DNA of 64,000 nucleotides from the NCBI RefSeq assembly GCF_009753675.1, contig NZ_WQLV01000006.1, positions 186,001 through 250,000 on the forward strand. Reading direction: 5' to 3'. Positions within the stretch are counted from its first letter, which is position 1; every line of letters begins with the position of its first letter. This document shows positions 9,406 through 17,481 of the stretch, piece by piece. The position numbers and the translations under genes were made by a program. Source of the stretch: Parasedimentitalea huanghaiensis (lineage in GTDB: Bacteria; Pseudomonadota; Alphaproteobacteria; Rhodobacterales; Rhodobacteraceae). The notes under the pieces are model-generated. The model was not told where the DNA came from. It ran no database searches and worked only from the letters and a program-made list of their open reading frames with translations.

Positions 9406-9495
9406 ACCTTCCCTCCGCCGGTGTTAGCCGGTTCAGGTTCAACGGGTCCGCCATTGATGGCATCTCAGCGCAGTTGCCTGCGCACCCCGAGGTGT
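9406..9495 (-). promoter_or_regulatory. TPP riboswitch (THI element)
   Basis: On the minus strand the leader of thiB carries the THI-box blocks in order: CACCTCGGGGTGC, the core CTGAGA (bases 9463-9468), GAACCTGAACCGG (9427-9439, with ACCTGA at 9433-9438), and CTAACACCGGCGGAGGGAA. It binds thiamine pyrophosphate and should repress thiBPQ when the vitamin is plentiful. The thiB start is 45 bases past the aptamer with no U-tract terminator, which points to translational control (inference). Bases 9496-9580 upstream hold nothing I recognise. Confidence 0.96.
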
Positions 9496-9580
9496 GGCCG
9501 ATACCTATGCGCCCCCTCACCCAAACACAAGCACATCCGCAATCAGGCCCTACCGCTTCGACAAACTGGAATGATCCGCC

Positions 9581-9645
9581 CTTCATCTGGCCACAAATAT
9601 CCCGGGGGAGCCGTCGCAGACGGCGGGGGCAGCGCCCCAACCCAC
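9581..9645 (-). repeat. Intergenic repeat element, copy 1 (upstream of the TPP riboswitch)
   Basis: Plus-strand order: TTCATCTGGCC, AAATATCCCGGGGG, AGCCGTC and a GGGGC-AGC-GCCCC hairpin, with an extra CCGTC/GACGG stem. The same blocks in the same order recur at 31020-31078. Both copies lie upstream of a minus-strand transcription unit. Here the opposite neighbour, aroC, is divergent, so the element is not simply the terminator of an upstream gene. The ATGAA within it is not a translation start here, because the riboswitch follows. Confidence 0.6.
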
Positions 9646-9717
9646 CCCCAGATGTGCAAAACCCCTTGAGAGCTAGCCGCCACACGGCTAAGCACATCCC
9701 GCAAAGGAGCCTACCCC

Positions 9718-10821
9718 ATGTCGATGAATAGCTTTGGTCATCTTTTCCGCGTCACCACCTGGGGCGAAAGCCATGGGCCTGCGCTGGGCGCCACTGTGGA
9801 TGGCTGCCCGCCTAACGTCCCGCTGGACGAGACGATGCTGCAGCAATGGCTGGACAAGCGCCGCCCGGGTCAGAACAAGAATATGACCCAGCGCAACGAA
9901 CCGGATGAGGTAAAAATCCTGTCGGGTGTGTTCGAAGGCAAAACCACCGGCACGCCGATCCAGCTGATGATCGAAAACACCGACCAGCGCTCCAAGGATT
10001 ATGGCGACATCGTCAACACCTTCCGTCCCGGTCACGCAGACATCACCTATTACCAGAAATACGGCAACCGGGACTATCGCGGTGGCGGGCGGTCTTCGGC
10101 CCGTGAAACGGCAGCCCGTGTGGCAGCAGGTGGCATTGCCCGCGAGGCGATCAAGTTGCTGGCCCCGGACCTAGAGGTCAAAGGCTACATGGTCGCCATG
10201 GGCGAGCTGGACATTGATCGTTCCAACTTCGACTGGGACGCCATCGACAAGAATGATTTCTGGATCCCTGATGCAAACGCGGTGCAGCAGTGGGAAGACT
10301 ATTTGCAGGGCCTTCGCAAAGAACATGACTCGGTTGGAGCCGTGGTCGAGGTTGTGGCGCGTGGTGTACCTGCGGGTATCGGCGCCCCCATTTATGCCAA
10401 GTTAGACACTGAATTGGCCTCAGCCATGATGTCGATCAACGCGGTCAAGGGCGTCGAGATTGGCGAAGGTATGAATGCGGCCCGGCTGAAGGGTTCAGAA
10501 AACGCGGACGAGATTTTCCGCGGCAATGATGGCGCACCTGTGTATTCGTCGAACCATGCGGGCGGCATTCTGGGCGGCATTTCCACCGGGCAGGACGTGG
10601 TAGTGCGCTTTGCGGTAAAACCAACCTCGTCGATCCTGACGCCGCGCGCTTCAATCCGCAAAGATGGCTCCCCAGCCGAGGTAATCACCAAGGGCCGTCA
10701 CGACCCCTGTGTCGGCATCCGCGCGGTGCCGGTAGGAGAAGCGATGATGGCCTGTGTAATCCTGGACCAACTGCTGCTGCATCGCGGACAGATTGGTGAA
10801 AACCAAGGCACGATTGGCTGA
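9718..10821 (+). CDS. aroC: Chorismate synthase
   Basis: The 367-residue enzyme converts 5-enolpyruvylshikimate-3-phosphate to chorismate, the last shikimate step, using reduced FMN as cofactor. Family blocks visible are GESHG at 16-20, FRPGHAD at 102-108 and GRSSARET at 124-131; the KPTSSI segment is near 300. Length is normal. AAGGAG lies ten bases before the ATG. The gene stands alone; its 3' side faces merR across a structured intergenic region. Confidence 0.97.
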   Translation: MSMNSFGHLFRVTTWGESHGPALGATVDGCPPNVPLDETMLQQWLDKRRPGQNKNMTQRNEPDEVKILSGVFEGKTTGTPIQLMIENTDQRSKDYGDIVNTFRPGHADITYYQKYGNRDYRGGGRSSARETAARVAAGGIAREAIKLLAPDLEVKGYMVAMGELDIDRSNFDWDAIDKNDFWIPDANAVQQWEDYLQGLRKEHDSVGAVVEVVARGVPAGIGAPIYAKLDTELASAMMSINAVKGVEIGEGMNAARLKGSENADEIFRGNDGAPVYSSNHAGGILGGISTGQDVVVRFAVKPTSSILTPRASIRKDGSPAEVITKGRHDPCVGIRAVPVGEAMMACVILDQLLLHRGQIGENQGTIG

Positions 10822-10831
10822 CATTAGGCTC

Positions 10832-10954
10832 TAAAAGGGCGATGCCAACCTCAAATTTCGAAATCTTGCCATGGCCCGGCACCGCCGGGCCGCGCCTGAC
10901 CTTCCCCACGGGAAGGCTCTTTGCACCTCCCCAAGGTCGGGCACGCCCCTTTTA
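10832..10954. other. Structured 123-base intergenic element with long-range helix
   Basis: Bases 10832-10846 pair with 10940-10954 in a 14-base-pair helix with two single-base bulges. Enclosed are a perfect eight-base-pair stem GGCCCGGC/GCCGGGCC (10873-10880 with 10884-10891), a seven-base-pair stem CCTTCCC/GGGAAGG (10900-10906 with 10910-10916) and a small ACCT/AGGT hairpin (10925-10928 with 10934-10937). Either strand ends in a short T-run. It lies between convergent aroC and merR. It could be a bidirectional terminator, a palindromic repeat or a structured RNA; I do not recognise a named family. Confidence 0.55.
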
Positions 10955-10964
10955 ATCTAAACTC

Positions 10965-11381
10965 TCACCCGTGATCCCCGGCGCACTGGCTGTGGTCAGC
11001 CAGCGCCGTCAGCACTTTGCAACACCCCCCGTTGCCGCCATCACACAGATGGCTGATCCGTTCCAGCTCTCTTGCCAACTGTTCTAACTTGGCGATCCGT
11101 TCGCGGACGTTTTCTAACTGGCTACGTGCGATCTGATCGGCCTCGGCACAGTCATCCCCCAGTTGCCCGTCCAGCCCCATTAGGGCGCGGATGTCGTCCA
11201 AGCTGAACCCCAAATCACGCGCATGCTTGATAAAGCCCAGCGCGTCCATGCCCGCCTGATCAAAGCGCCGCTGGTTACCCGCATTGCGCCCCGGCTCGTC
11301 CAGCAGGCCTATCTCTTCGTAGTATCGGATGGTCGGAACCTTTACCCCGGTGGCCTTGGACATTGCGCCGATGGTGTACAT
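10965..11381 (-). CDS. MerR-family metal-responsive regulator (ZntR/CadR-like)
   Basis: A 138-residue regulator. The N-terminal MerR winged helix starts MYTIGAMSKATGV, with TIRYYEEIGLL at 17-27. A coiled coil (about 80-110) and a cysteine-rich end follow. Cys78, Cys113 and Cys120/121 occupy positions like the metal ligands of E. coli ZntR (Cys79, Cys114/115, Cys124), so a divalent soft metal such as Zn, Cd or Pb is the likely inducer. GAGG lies eight bases before the ATG; a TTG one codon earlier is less likely. It diverges from a cation efflux gene across a MerR-type promoter. Confidence 0.87.
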   Translation of the reverse strand: MYTIGAMSKATGVKVPTIRYYEEIGLLDEPGRNAGNQRRFDQAGMDALGFIKHARDLGFSLDDIRALMGLDGQLGDDCAEADQIARSQLENVRERIAKLEQLARELERISHLCDGGNGGCCKVLTALADHSQCAGDHG

Positions 11382-11392
11382 CAAAATACCTC

Positions 11393-11423
11393 TTGAAGCT
11401 CTAGTGGCTAGAGCAACTACATT
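11393..11423 (+). promoter_or_regulatory. MerR-type promoter/operator driving the cation efflux gene
   Basis: A -35 TTGAAG (11393-11398) and a -10 TACATT (11418-11423) are separated by 19 bases, the overlong spacer typical of MerR-controlled promoters. Within it lies a perfect inverted repeat GCTCTAG-TGG-CTAGAGC (11398-11414). This is the geometry in which MerR proteins untwist the DNA when metal-bound. The efflux gene starts 32 bases downstream. Confidence 0.8.
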
Positions 11424-11454
11424 GGCCTCGAATCAGAACGAAGGACAAGAGACA

Positions 11455-12093
11455 ATGGCAGGATGCTGCAACCACAACGCCCAGTTTGATGGGGTGTCGG
11501 CCGACTACAAACGACGGCTTTGGCTGGTGATCGCCATCAATGCTGGCATGTTTGGGGTGGAAATGAGTGCTGGGCAAATGTCCGGCAGTCAGGCGCTTAA
11601 GGCGGACGCACTGGACTTCCTTGGTGATGCGCTCACTTATGGCATTTCTCTAGCGGTGATCGGCGCCACCTTACGCACCCGCTCATTGGCGGCGCTGGGT
11701 AAAGGAATCAGCCTATTGCTGATGGGGCTCTGGGTGTTTGGGTCGACCATATACTCGGTGTTTTACATCGGTGTCCCACAGGCACAAATCATGGGATCGA
11801 TCGGTTTTATGGCGTTGGCTGCCAATTTGGCATCAGTTGCGATCTTGGCCCGCTACAAAGACGGCGACGCCAATGTTCGGTCGGTCTGGCTGTGTTCTCG
11901 CAATGATGCCATTGGCAACGTCGCGGTGATGATCGCGGCGCTTGGGGTTTGGGGTACTGCATCGGGCTGGCCAGATCTAATCGTTGCCGGGATCATGGCG
12001 GGCTTGTTCCTCAGCTCTGCTTTCCAGATCCTTAACCAAGCGATAAGGGAATGGCGCTCGGAGGAAGCCCCTTTGGAGGCCCATCAGCACTAA
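11455..12093 (+). CDS. Cation diffusion facilitator-type metal efflux transporter
   Basis: A 212-residue membrane protein with about six hydrophobic helices and a short metal-rich N-terminus (MAGCCNHN) and C-terminal HQH. Asp54 and Asp58 in DFLGD fit the metal-site spacing of helix II in CDF transporters, and CSRNDAIGN near 144 fits helix V. The long cytoplasmic C-terminal domain of most CDF proteins is missing, so this is a short CDF. Metal specificity is unknown, but control by the adjacent ZntR/CadR-like protein points to Zn, Cd or a similar ion. Confidence 0.82.
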   Translation: MAGCCNHNAQFDGVSADYKRRLWLVIAINAGMFGVEMSAGQMSGSQALKADALDFLGDALTYGISLAVIGATLRTRSLAALGKGISLLLMGLWVFGSTIYSVFYIGVPQAQIMGSIGFMALAANLASVAILARYKDGDANVRSVWLCSRNDAIGNVAVMIAALGVWGTASGWPDLIVAGIMAGLFLSSAFQILNQAIREWRSEEAPLEAHQH

Positions 12094-12118
12094 AACGCCC
12101 CGTGTTGCTTAGTTAAAC

Positions 12119-12152
12119 AACCCTGCGTGATCTTCGCGCAGGGTTTTCTTTT
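12119..12152 (+). terminator. Rho-independent terminator of the cation efflux gene
   Basis: A nine-base-pair perfect stem AACCCTGCG/CGCAGGGTT (12119-12127 with 12137-12145) with a nine-base loop is followed by TTCTTTT. It begins 26 bases after the efflux gene stop. The rest of the gap to 12372 shows no gene or site that I can support. Confidence 0.85.
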
Positions 12153-12372
12153 GCGCTATACCTATAATTTTCTCACCCCAGGCAGGTAACGTGCCAAGCC
12201 GATGGTATCACTGCTACCACCACATTTCACTCTGCCCGCTGCAACGCGCAGTACAGCTGATGAATTAGGAGACTGGCGTGGTTCATCACAACCCATCTTT
12301 ATGTACCAGCACCAGCACGGCATCCAAATCAACCCATTGATCTTTGCCTCGTCGGAGCGCAGGGTCGCGGCC

Positions 12373-13314
12373 ATGGTAAAGTCGTTAACATCGCATCGAC
12401 CGTTGCTCGCGGTTGGACTTAAGGTCACAGCAATTGGGCTGTTCACCACCATGGCCGCGATCATCAAAGCCACCGCTGACCATGTCCCTGCCAGCGAAGC
12501 GGTGTTCTTTCGCTCCCTGTTTGCAGTTCCGATCATCGTAATCTGGCTGATGATGCGCGGCGAACTGCGCCACGGTTTGATCGCTAAAAATCCAATGGGT
12601 CATGTTTGGCGGGGGGTGCTTGGGACATCTGCGATGGGTTTGACCTTTACAGGCCTGGGTATGTTACCCCTGCCCGAAGTCACTGCCATCGGGTTTGCGA
12701 CACCAATTTTCACCCTGATTCTTGCGGCGATCTTTCTCGGAGAAACTATTCGCCTGATCCGTATCAGTGCCGTTGTCGTTGGTTTGGCTGGGGTGATGAT
12801 AATGATCTGGCCCCGATTAAGTGGTGGAGCAGATATCGGTGACACCGCCACGCTTGGTGCCATTTTGATCCTGATTGCCACCATTGCGCGCGCCATGGTG
12901 CAGATTCACATCCGTCAACTGGTTCAAACCGAACACACGGCTGCCATCGTTTTTTATTTTTCGATCACTGCCACAGGCTTGTCGCTTCTGACCCTTCCTT
13001 TTGGCTGGAAGGTGCCAAGCTGGGATATTCTTTTGATGCTGATTGCCAGCGGATTTATCGGTGGGGTGGCGCAGATTTTGGTGACATCATCCTACCGCTT
13101 TGCTGCCGCATCAATGCTGGCGCCTTATGATTACACCTCGATGTTGTTTGCTATTGTCATTGGTTATGTCTGGTTCGCCGAGCTGCCCACGCTGGTGATG
13201 CTGGCTGGTGCAACATTAGTCATCGCTGGCAATGCAGTGGTGATCTGGCGCGAGAGCCGCCTAGGAGTGGCGCGCGGCAAAGCCCGCCCGATGATGGATC
13301 CCAAGGGCGGCTAG
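12373..13314 (+). CDS. EamA/DMT-family transporter
   Basis: A 313-residue inner-membrane protein with ten predicted hydrophobic helices in two EamA repeats (about 15-145 and 160-295). Family members export amino acids, purines or other metabolites, or import compounds such as riboflavin; nothing here fixes the substrate. I start at the ATG giving MVKSLTSHRP because the upstream in-frame extension is not hydrophobic and lacks family character. Preceded by the terminator of the efflux gene, so it has its own promoter. Confidence 0.85.
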   Translation: MVKSLTSHRPLLAVGLKVTAIGLFTTMAAIIKATADHVPASEAVFFRSLFAVPIIVIWLMMRGELRHGLIAKNPMGHVWRGVLGTSAMGLTFTGLGMLPLPEVTAIGFATPIFTLILAAIFLGETIRLIRISAVVVGLAGVMIMIWPRLSGGADIGDTATLGAILILIATIARAMVQIHIRQLVQTEHTAAIVFYFSITATGLSLLTLPFGWKVPSWDILLMLIASGFIGGVAQILVTSSYRFAAASMLAPYDYTSMLFAIVIGYVWFAELPTLVMLAGATLVIAGNAVVIWRESRLGVARGKARPMMDPKGG

Positions 13315-13376
13315 CAGGCTCTAATAAGACGTTTTGGGTTGGAACAGCATCCAATACGGCGCTGCTCCTTTCAGGA

Positions 13377-14075
13377 TCACACTGATCGGGTTAGCCCGCC
13401 GTCGATACGAATATTCTGGCCTGTGGTATAGGCGGCGTCATCAGAGGCCAGATAGGCAATCAGCGCCGATACTTCCTGTGCGGAGCCATATCGCCCCATA
13501 GGAATCCGCGCTTTGCGATCCTCAGTTTCAGGAAGGCTGTCGATAAAGCCGGGTAGCACATTGTTCATTCTCACGCCTTGGGAGGCGAACTTATCTGCAA
13601 ACAATTTTGTAAAGCTGGCGAGTCCAGCCCGGAATACACCCGATGTCGGGAATAGTGGGTCAGGCTCGAACACCGCAAAAGTCGATATATTTATGATCGA
13701 ACCACTGCCCTGTGCTGCCATGATTGGGGCCACCAAGCGGCTGGGGCGGATCACGTTGAGCAAGTAGTAATCCATGCCCAAATGCCAGTCGTCGTCACTG
13801 ATGTCCATGATATCCCCCTTGGGTCCGTGGCCCGCCGAATTGATCAACACATCAATCCGCCCCCAACGGTGCATCGCTAGGTCCACCAGCGCCTGAAGGT
13901 CGGTTGTTTCAAGGTTTGATCCTGTAACGCCTACACCGCCAAGCTCGTTCGCCAGCGCCTCCCCCTTACCCGAGGCAGAGAGAATCGCGACCTGATACCC
14001 ATTTGCTGCCAAATGTCGTGCTGCATCGGCGCCCATGCCGCTGCCACCGGCTGTAATCAGTGCTACTTTGGTCAT
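13377..14075 (-). CDS. SDR-fold protein with substituted catalytic Tyr and Lys
   Basis: A 232-residue Rossmann-fold protein with the cofactor loop TAGGSGMG at 8-15, NSAG at 79-82, the conserved NIS with Ser131, and a DGGLTRS C-terminus as in 3-oxoacyl-ACP-reductase-like SDRs. Aligning on the AGL that follows the active-site Lys puts Ser145 and Arg149 where Tyr and Lys should be, so the YxxxK catalytic pair is absent. It may bind NAD(P) without ordinary dehydrogenase activity, or use other residues. It diverges from a LysR gene that may control it; GGAG lies six bases before the ATG. Confidence 0.85.
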   Translation of the reverse strand: MTKVALITAGGSGMGADAARHLAANGYQVAILSASGKGEALANELGGVGVTGSNLETTDLQALVDLAMHRWGRIDVLINSAGHGPKGDIMDISDDDWHLGMDYYLLNVIRPSRLVAPIMAAQGSGSIINISTFAVFEPDPLFPTSGVFRAGLASFTKLFADKFASQGVRMNNVLPGFIDSLPETEDRKARIPMGRYGSAQEVSALIAYLASDDAAYTTGQNIRIDGGLTRSV

Positions 14076-14083
14076 AACTTGCT

Positions 14084-14098
14084 CCTATCTGTTATAGG
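14084..14098. promoter_or_regulatory. Small inverted repeat in the SDR/LysR divergent region
   Basis: CCTAT-CTGTT-ATAGG is a perfect five-base-pair dyad in the 102-base divergent region. It overlaps the Shine-Dalgarno sequence of the SDR gene. It could be part of a LysR-type operator, but it is short and its overlap with the ribosome site makes chance plausible. Confidence 0.3.
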
Positions 14099-14177
14099 TA
14101 AGATGGGGTCAGTCCGCGCACTTGACCAATCATCTCTCATCGCGCAAGCCTGTAGGAAAACTATTGGCTCAATTCAA

Positions 14178-15038
14178 ATGCGACCTCCTAACTTAAACTC
14201 TCTGCGGATGTTTGATGCGGCTGCCCGGCATCTGAATTTTCGCTTGGCTGCCGAAGAACTGAATTTGACGCAGGGCGCAGTGGCGCAACAGGTACGTCGG
14301 TTAGAGACGGATCTTGGGCACAAACTGTTCCTGCGGCATGCGCGTGGATTATCACTAACCGATACTGGCCGCAGCTATCATAGCCCAGTGCGCCAAGCGC
14401 TGGCGCTGATTGAGAACGCAACCAATTGCCTTGCCCCTGCCGAGCAAAAGGTAACACTGTCTGTGCCGCCATCTTTTGCCGCCAAATGGTTGGTTCCGCG
14501 TTTGCCCGAGTTTGAGGCAGCGCATCCGGGCATTGAACTGCGAATTCTGGCCGAGGAAGCTCTGAGTGATTTCAAGCATGATGGTATTGATCTGGCGATC
14601 CGGTTGGGTCCGCGCCCCAACGATCTGGATCTGCAATCTGAATGCTTATCGCACATGGATCTGGTAGCCGTCACAAACCAAATTGTGGCTCTAACGCTGG
14701 GTGAAATACCCACATTGGAAGATCTAGCCAAGCACACGCTCATTCAGGATGGGCACCATTACTGGGACCAGTTGTTACGAAACGCCGGGCTATCTACGCA
14801 AAAACGCTTATTGCAGTTCAACCAAACTGCACTTGCGATGGATGCGGCGATGAACGGTCAGGGGATCGCTCTGGTACCGCAGATTTTTCTGGGCAACCCC
14901 TCTCTGCAACAAGTCTGGCGTAGCCCTGCCATAAAAGACGCGGGTTTTTATGTTGTCTGGCCTCGCAGAAAAGTACCAAACCAAGCACGGAAAACTGTTG
15001 TGAACTGGCTACTGACACAAAGAAGCGATGCGCATTAA
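14178..15038 (+). CDS. LysR-family transcriptional regulator (GcvA-like)
   Basis: A 286-residue regulator with an N-terminal winged helix-turn-helix (residues about 5-62, with NLTQGAVAQQVRRLE) and a C-terminal periplasmic-binding-like effector domain from about 85. The helix-turn-helix TQGAVAQQV is typical of the GcvA/AmpR subgroup. It is divergent from the unusual SDR, a common arrangement for a LysR protein and its target. I use the ATG giving MRPPNLNSLRMF; the longer open frame upstream runs through the divergent promoter. Effector unknown. Confidence 0.9.
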   Translation: MRPPNLNSLRMFDAAARHLNFRLAAEELNLTQGAVAQQVRRLETDLGHKLFLRHARGLSLTDTGRSYHSPVRQALALIENATNCLAPAEQKVTLSVPPSFAAKWLVPRLPEFEAAHPGIELRILAEEALSDFKHDGIDLAIRLGPRPNDLDLQSECLSHMDLVAVTNQIVALTLGEIPTLEDLAKHTLIQDGHHYWDQLLRNAGLSTQKRLLQFNQTALAMDAAMNGQGIALVPQIFLGNPSLQQVWRSPAIKDAGFYVVWPRRKVPNQARKTVVNWLLTQRSDAH

Positions 15039-15096
15039 CGGAAAACAAAACGGACGCCTTGTTAGCGCCCGTCGTGAAACTTGATTTTACAAAGCA

Positions 15097-15963
15097 TTAG
15101 GCCCTTACCAGCGCCTCATAAGCTTCTGCAATCTCGCGGGTCATTTCTCCAACCTCAAACGTATAGTCGCCTATCTGCCCTACCGGGGTTACTTCGGCTG
15201 CAGTTCCGGTCAACCAGCACTGTTCAAATCCAGCCATTTCTTCGGGCATGATATGACGTTCGTGCACAGTGATGCCGCGCTCCTTGAGCATTCCAACCAC
15301 AGTCTGACGGGTGATACCGTTCAAAAAACAATCCGGCAGCGGTGTGTGTACTTCACCGTCTTTCACGAAGAAAATATTTGCGCCGGTCGCTTCGGCCACG
15401 TAGCCGCGGTAATCCATGAACAACGCATCAGAGCAGCCTTTGGCCTCGGCCTTGTGCTTGGAGATCGTACAAATCATGTAAAGGCCAGCGGCCTTGGCAT
15501 GCACAGGGATGGTTGCAGGACTGGGCCGTTGGTACTCTGCGATGTCCAACTTGGCGCCCTGCATTTTAGCGTCGCCATAATAGGCCCCCCAACCCCAAAC
15601 CGCGATTGCCATACGCACCGGGTTCTTGGCCGAAGCGACCCCCATGTCCTCGCCCGATCCACGCCATACCAATGCGCGAACGTATGCGTCTTGCAGCCCA
15701 CTGGCTTTTAGCGCCTCTTCCTTGGCTGCTTCGATATCGTCTACCGAATATTGCATCGGCATATCCAACGCTTCGGCCGACTTGATCAGGCGCTCCGAGT
15801 GTAGGCGGCTTTTGAAAATCTTGCCGTTATAGGCGCGCTCACCCTCAAAAACTGAAGAGGCATAGTGCATGGCATGAGACAGCACATGCACCTGTGCATC
15901 GCGCCAATCAACCATTTCGCCATCCATCCAGATAACACCATCCCGATCATCATATCCCGACAT
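15097..15963 (-). CDS. ilvE: Branched-chain amino acid aminotransferase
   Basis: A 288-residue fold-type IV PLP enzyme that transfers amino groups between glutamate and the 2-oxo acids of Leu, Ile and Val. Visible features are the HAMHYASSVFEGERAY block at 30-45, the PLP lysine in HAKAAGLY (Lys157) and EATGANIFFV near 195. Length is usual. AGGAGG lies seven bases before the ATG. The gene is divergent from petP with a 160-base gap and convergent with the LysR gene. Confidence 0.95.
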   Translation of the reverse strand: MSGYDDRDGVIWMDGEMVDWRDAQVHVLSHAMHYASSVFEGERAYNGKIFKSRLHSERLIKSAEALDMPMQYSVDDIEAAKEEALKASGLQDAYVRALVWRGSGEDMGVASAKNPVRMAIAVWGWGAYYGDAKMQGAKLDIAEYQRPSPATIPVHAKAAGLYMICTISKHKAEAKGCSDALFMDYRGYVAEATGANIFFVKDGEVHTPLPDCFLNGITRQTVVGMLKERGITVHERHIMPEEMAGFEQCWLTGTAAEVTPVGQIGDYTFEVGEMTREIAEAYEALVRA

Positions 15964-16123
15964 GCTGTTTCCTCCTAAGCATCGTCATCTTTTCGTTTGT
16001 TGCGTCAATTAGGGCCGAAAAGGACATATTATTGCGCCAAAACTGAGATTCGATACCTCTTCGCTCTTGGAATGTCAATAACGCTGACTTAAACTGGGCA
16101 CGATTGAAAGATGGGGGCGCGTT

Positions 16124-16636
16124 ATGTCGGATGGACGTTCAAGTCAGAGTTTTGGCGGTGAAAGCCTGCTATTCCTCACTGATGAACAACTCAGGCAGGG
16201 GATTGAGGCAATGTTCTTTGCCTATCGCGGCTTTACGGCTGACCCTGACCGCATCCTAACGGAAATGGCCTATGGTCGCGCCCATCACCGGGCCATCCAC
16301 TTTATCAATCGCGCTCCTGGTACCACCGTGAATAACCTTCTCACCATTCTAGGCGTGACGAAGCAGTCTTTGAATCGGGTGCTCCGTACATTGATCGGTG
16401 ATGGCCTGGTCGAGAGCCGCGTCGGCACTATCGACAAGCGCGAGCGGCATCTGTTCCTGACGGACGCAGGCCACGCACTGGAGGCGACCTTATCGGATGC
16501 CCAACGCGCTAGGATGCGGGCCGCATTCAAGGATGCGGGGCCCGAAGCGGTGCACGGCTTCAAAAGAGTATTGGAGGCCATGATGGATTCGGACATGCGG
16601 CGCGCCTATGCCAAAATGCGGGACGCAGGCTTATGA
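16124..16636 (+). CDS. petP: MarR-family regulator, PetP-like
   Basis: A 170-residue winged-helix protein. Helices near 60-100 (VNNLLTILGVTKQSLNRVLRTL) and a wing with RVGTIDKRERHLFLT match the MarR DNA-binding domain. It overlaps the response regulator gene by four bases (ATGA). In Rhodobacter capsulatus the pair PetP (MarR type) and PetR (response regulator) has this order and lies next to the bc1 operon; the pair here is about 14 kb away from petABC. The name rests on this arrangement and domain content. Confidence 0.72.
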   Translation: MSDGRSSQSFGGESLLFLTDEQLRQGIEAMFFAYRGFTADPDRILTEMAYGRAHHRAIHFINRAPGTTVNNLLTILGVTKQSLNRVLRTLIGDGLVESRVGTIDKRERHLFLTDAGHALEATLSDAQRARMRAAFKDAGPEAVHGFKRVLEAMMDSDMRRAYAKMRDAGL

Positions 16637-17334
16637 GTGGTTTTGACGCCCACCTGTTGATTGTAGACGACGATGAGCGGATCCGTGACCTGCTTAAGAA
16701 GTTTCTAGTTCGGGCCGGTTTTCTGGTAACTGCTGCCCGGGATGCTGCCCACGCCCGTAGGGTACTGGACGGTTTGGAATTTGATCTAATCGTGATGGAT
16801 GTCATGATGCCGGGCGAAGACGGGATATCGCTGACAACCAGCCTGCGCGAGACTCTCAGTACTCCAATCATGCTGTTAACGGCCCGTGGTGAAACCGAAC
16901 ACCGTATTACCGGGCTAGAAGCTGGGGCGGATGACTATCTGGCCAAGCCATTTGAACCCAAGGAACTGTTACTCAGGATCAACGCAATTCTGCGCCGTAT
17001 GCCAGAAACTTCAGCGCAGGAGGCAGCGCCCAAAGTCCTGCATTTGGGACCGATCCGGTATGATATCGACCGTGGTGAAATGTGGCAAGGCGACCAGCTT
17101 ATTCGGCTAACCGGCACCGAAAGTCAGCTGATGAAAATCTTTTCAACCTGCCCAGGCGAAGCCGTCAGCCGTGCCAAACTGGTCGAAGATCTGGGTCGTG
17201 ACAGGGGTCAAGCACAGGAACGCGCGGTGGATGTTCAGATCACCCGACTGCGTCGCAAAATCGAACCAAACCCAAAGCAACCACAATACCTGCAAACGGT
17301 ACGTGGTGCCGGATATATGCTTGCCCCTGACTAA
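16633..17334 (+). CDS. petR: OmpR-family response regulator, PetR-like
   Basis: A 233-residue response regulator. The receiver domain has acidic residues Asp12/Asp13, the phospho-acceptor Asp56 in VMDVMMPG, Thr83 and Lys105. The C-terminal OmpR-type winged helix (about 135-232) ends with QTVRGAGYML. No histidine kinase is adjacent, so it is an orphan, as reported for PetR of Rhodobacter capsulatus, where the gene is needed for bc1-dependent growth. It is translationally coupled to petP. Orthology is inferred from the neighbour and domains, not from alignment. Confidence 0.75.
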   Translation: MSGFDAHLLIVDDDERIRDLLKKFLVRAGFLVTAARDAAHARRVLDGLEFDLIVMDVMMPGEDGISLTTSLRETLSTPIMLLTARGETEHRITGLEAGADDYLAKPFEPKELLLRINAILRRMPETSAQEAAPKVLHLGPIRYDIDRGEMWQGDQLIRLTGTESQLMKIFSTCPGEAVSRAKLVEDLGRDRGQAQERAVDVQITRLRRKIEPNPKQPQYLQTVRGAGYMLAPD

Positions 17335-17481
17335 TTTCAGACCTACTGCCCCCAATCCACTGAAACGCTCCAGTTGCCCGACAGCGCCTTTTCGGGCATC
17401 CACAAGAAAGACAAACACCAACTTGCCGCCGCCCCGTTAGGCATCCTAATGTCATGGCCAAACATCCTTTGAGATATTGCC

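Noticed and set aside
9362-9697. N-terminal extension of thiB
   Set aside because: The extra sequence is the TPP riboswitch and repeat element; the signal peptide and GAGG site fix the true start at 9361.
15039-15096. Terminator between the LysR gene and ilvE
   Set aside because: The best stem has a mismatch in seven base pairs and no T-run, so I do not claim it.
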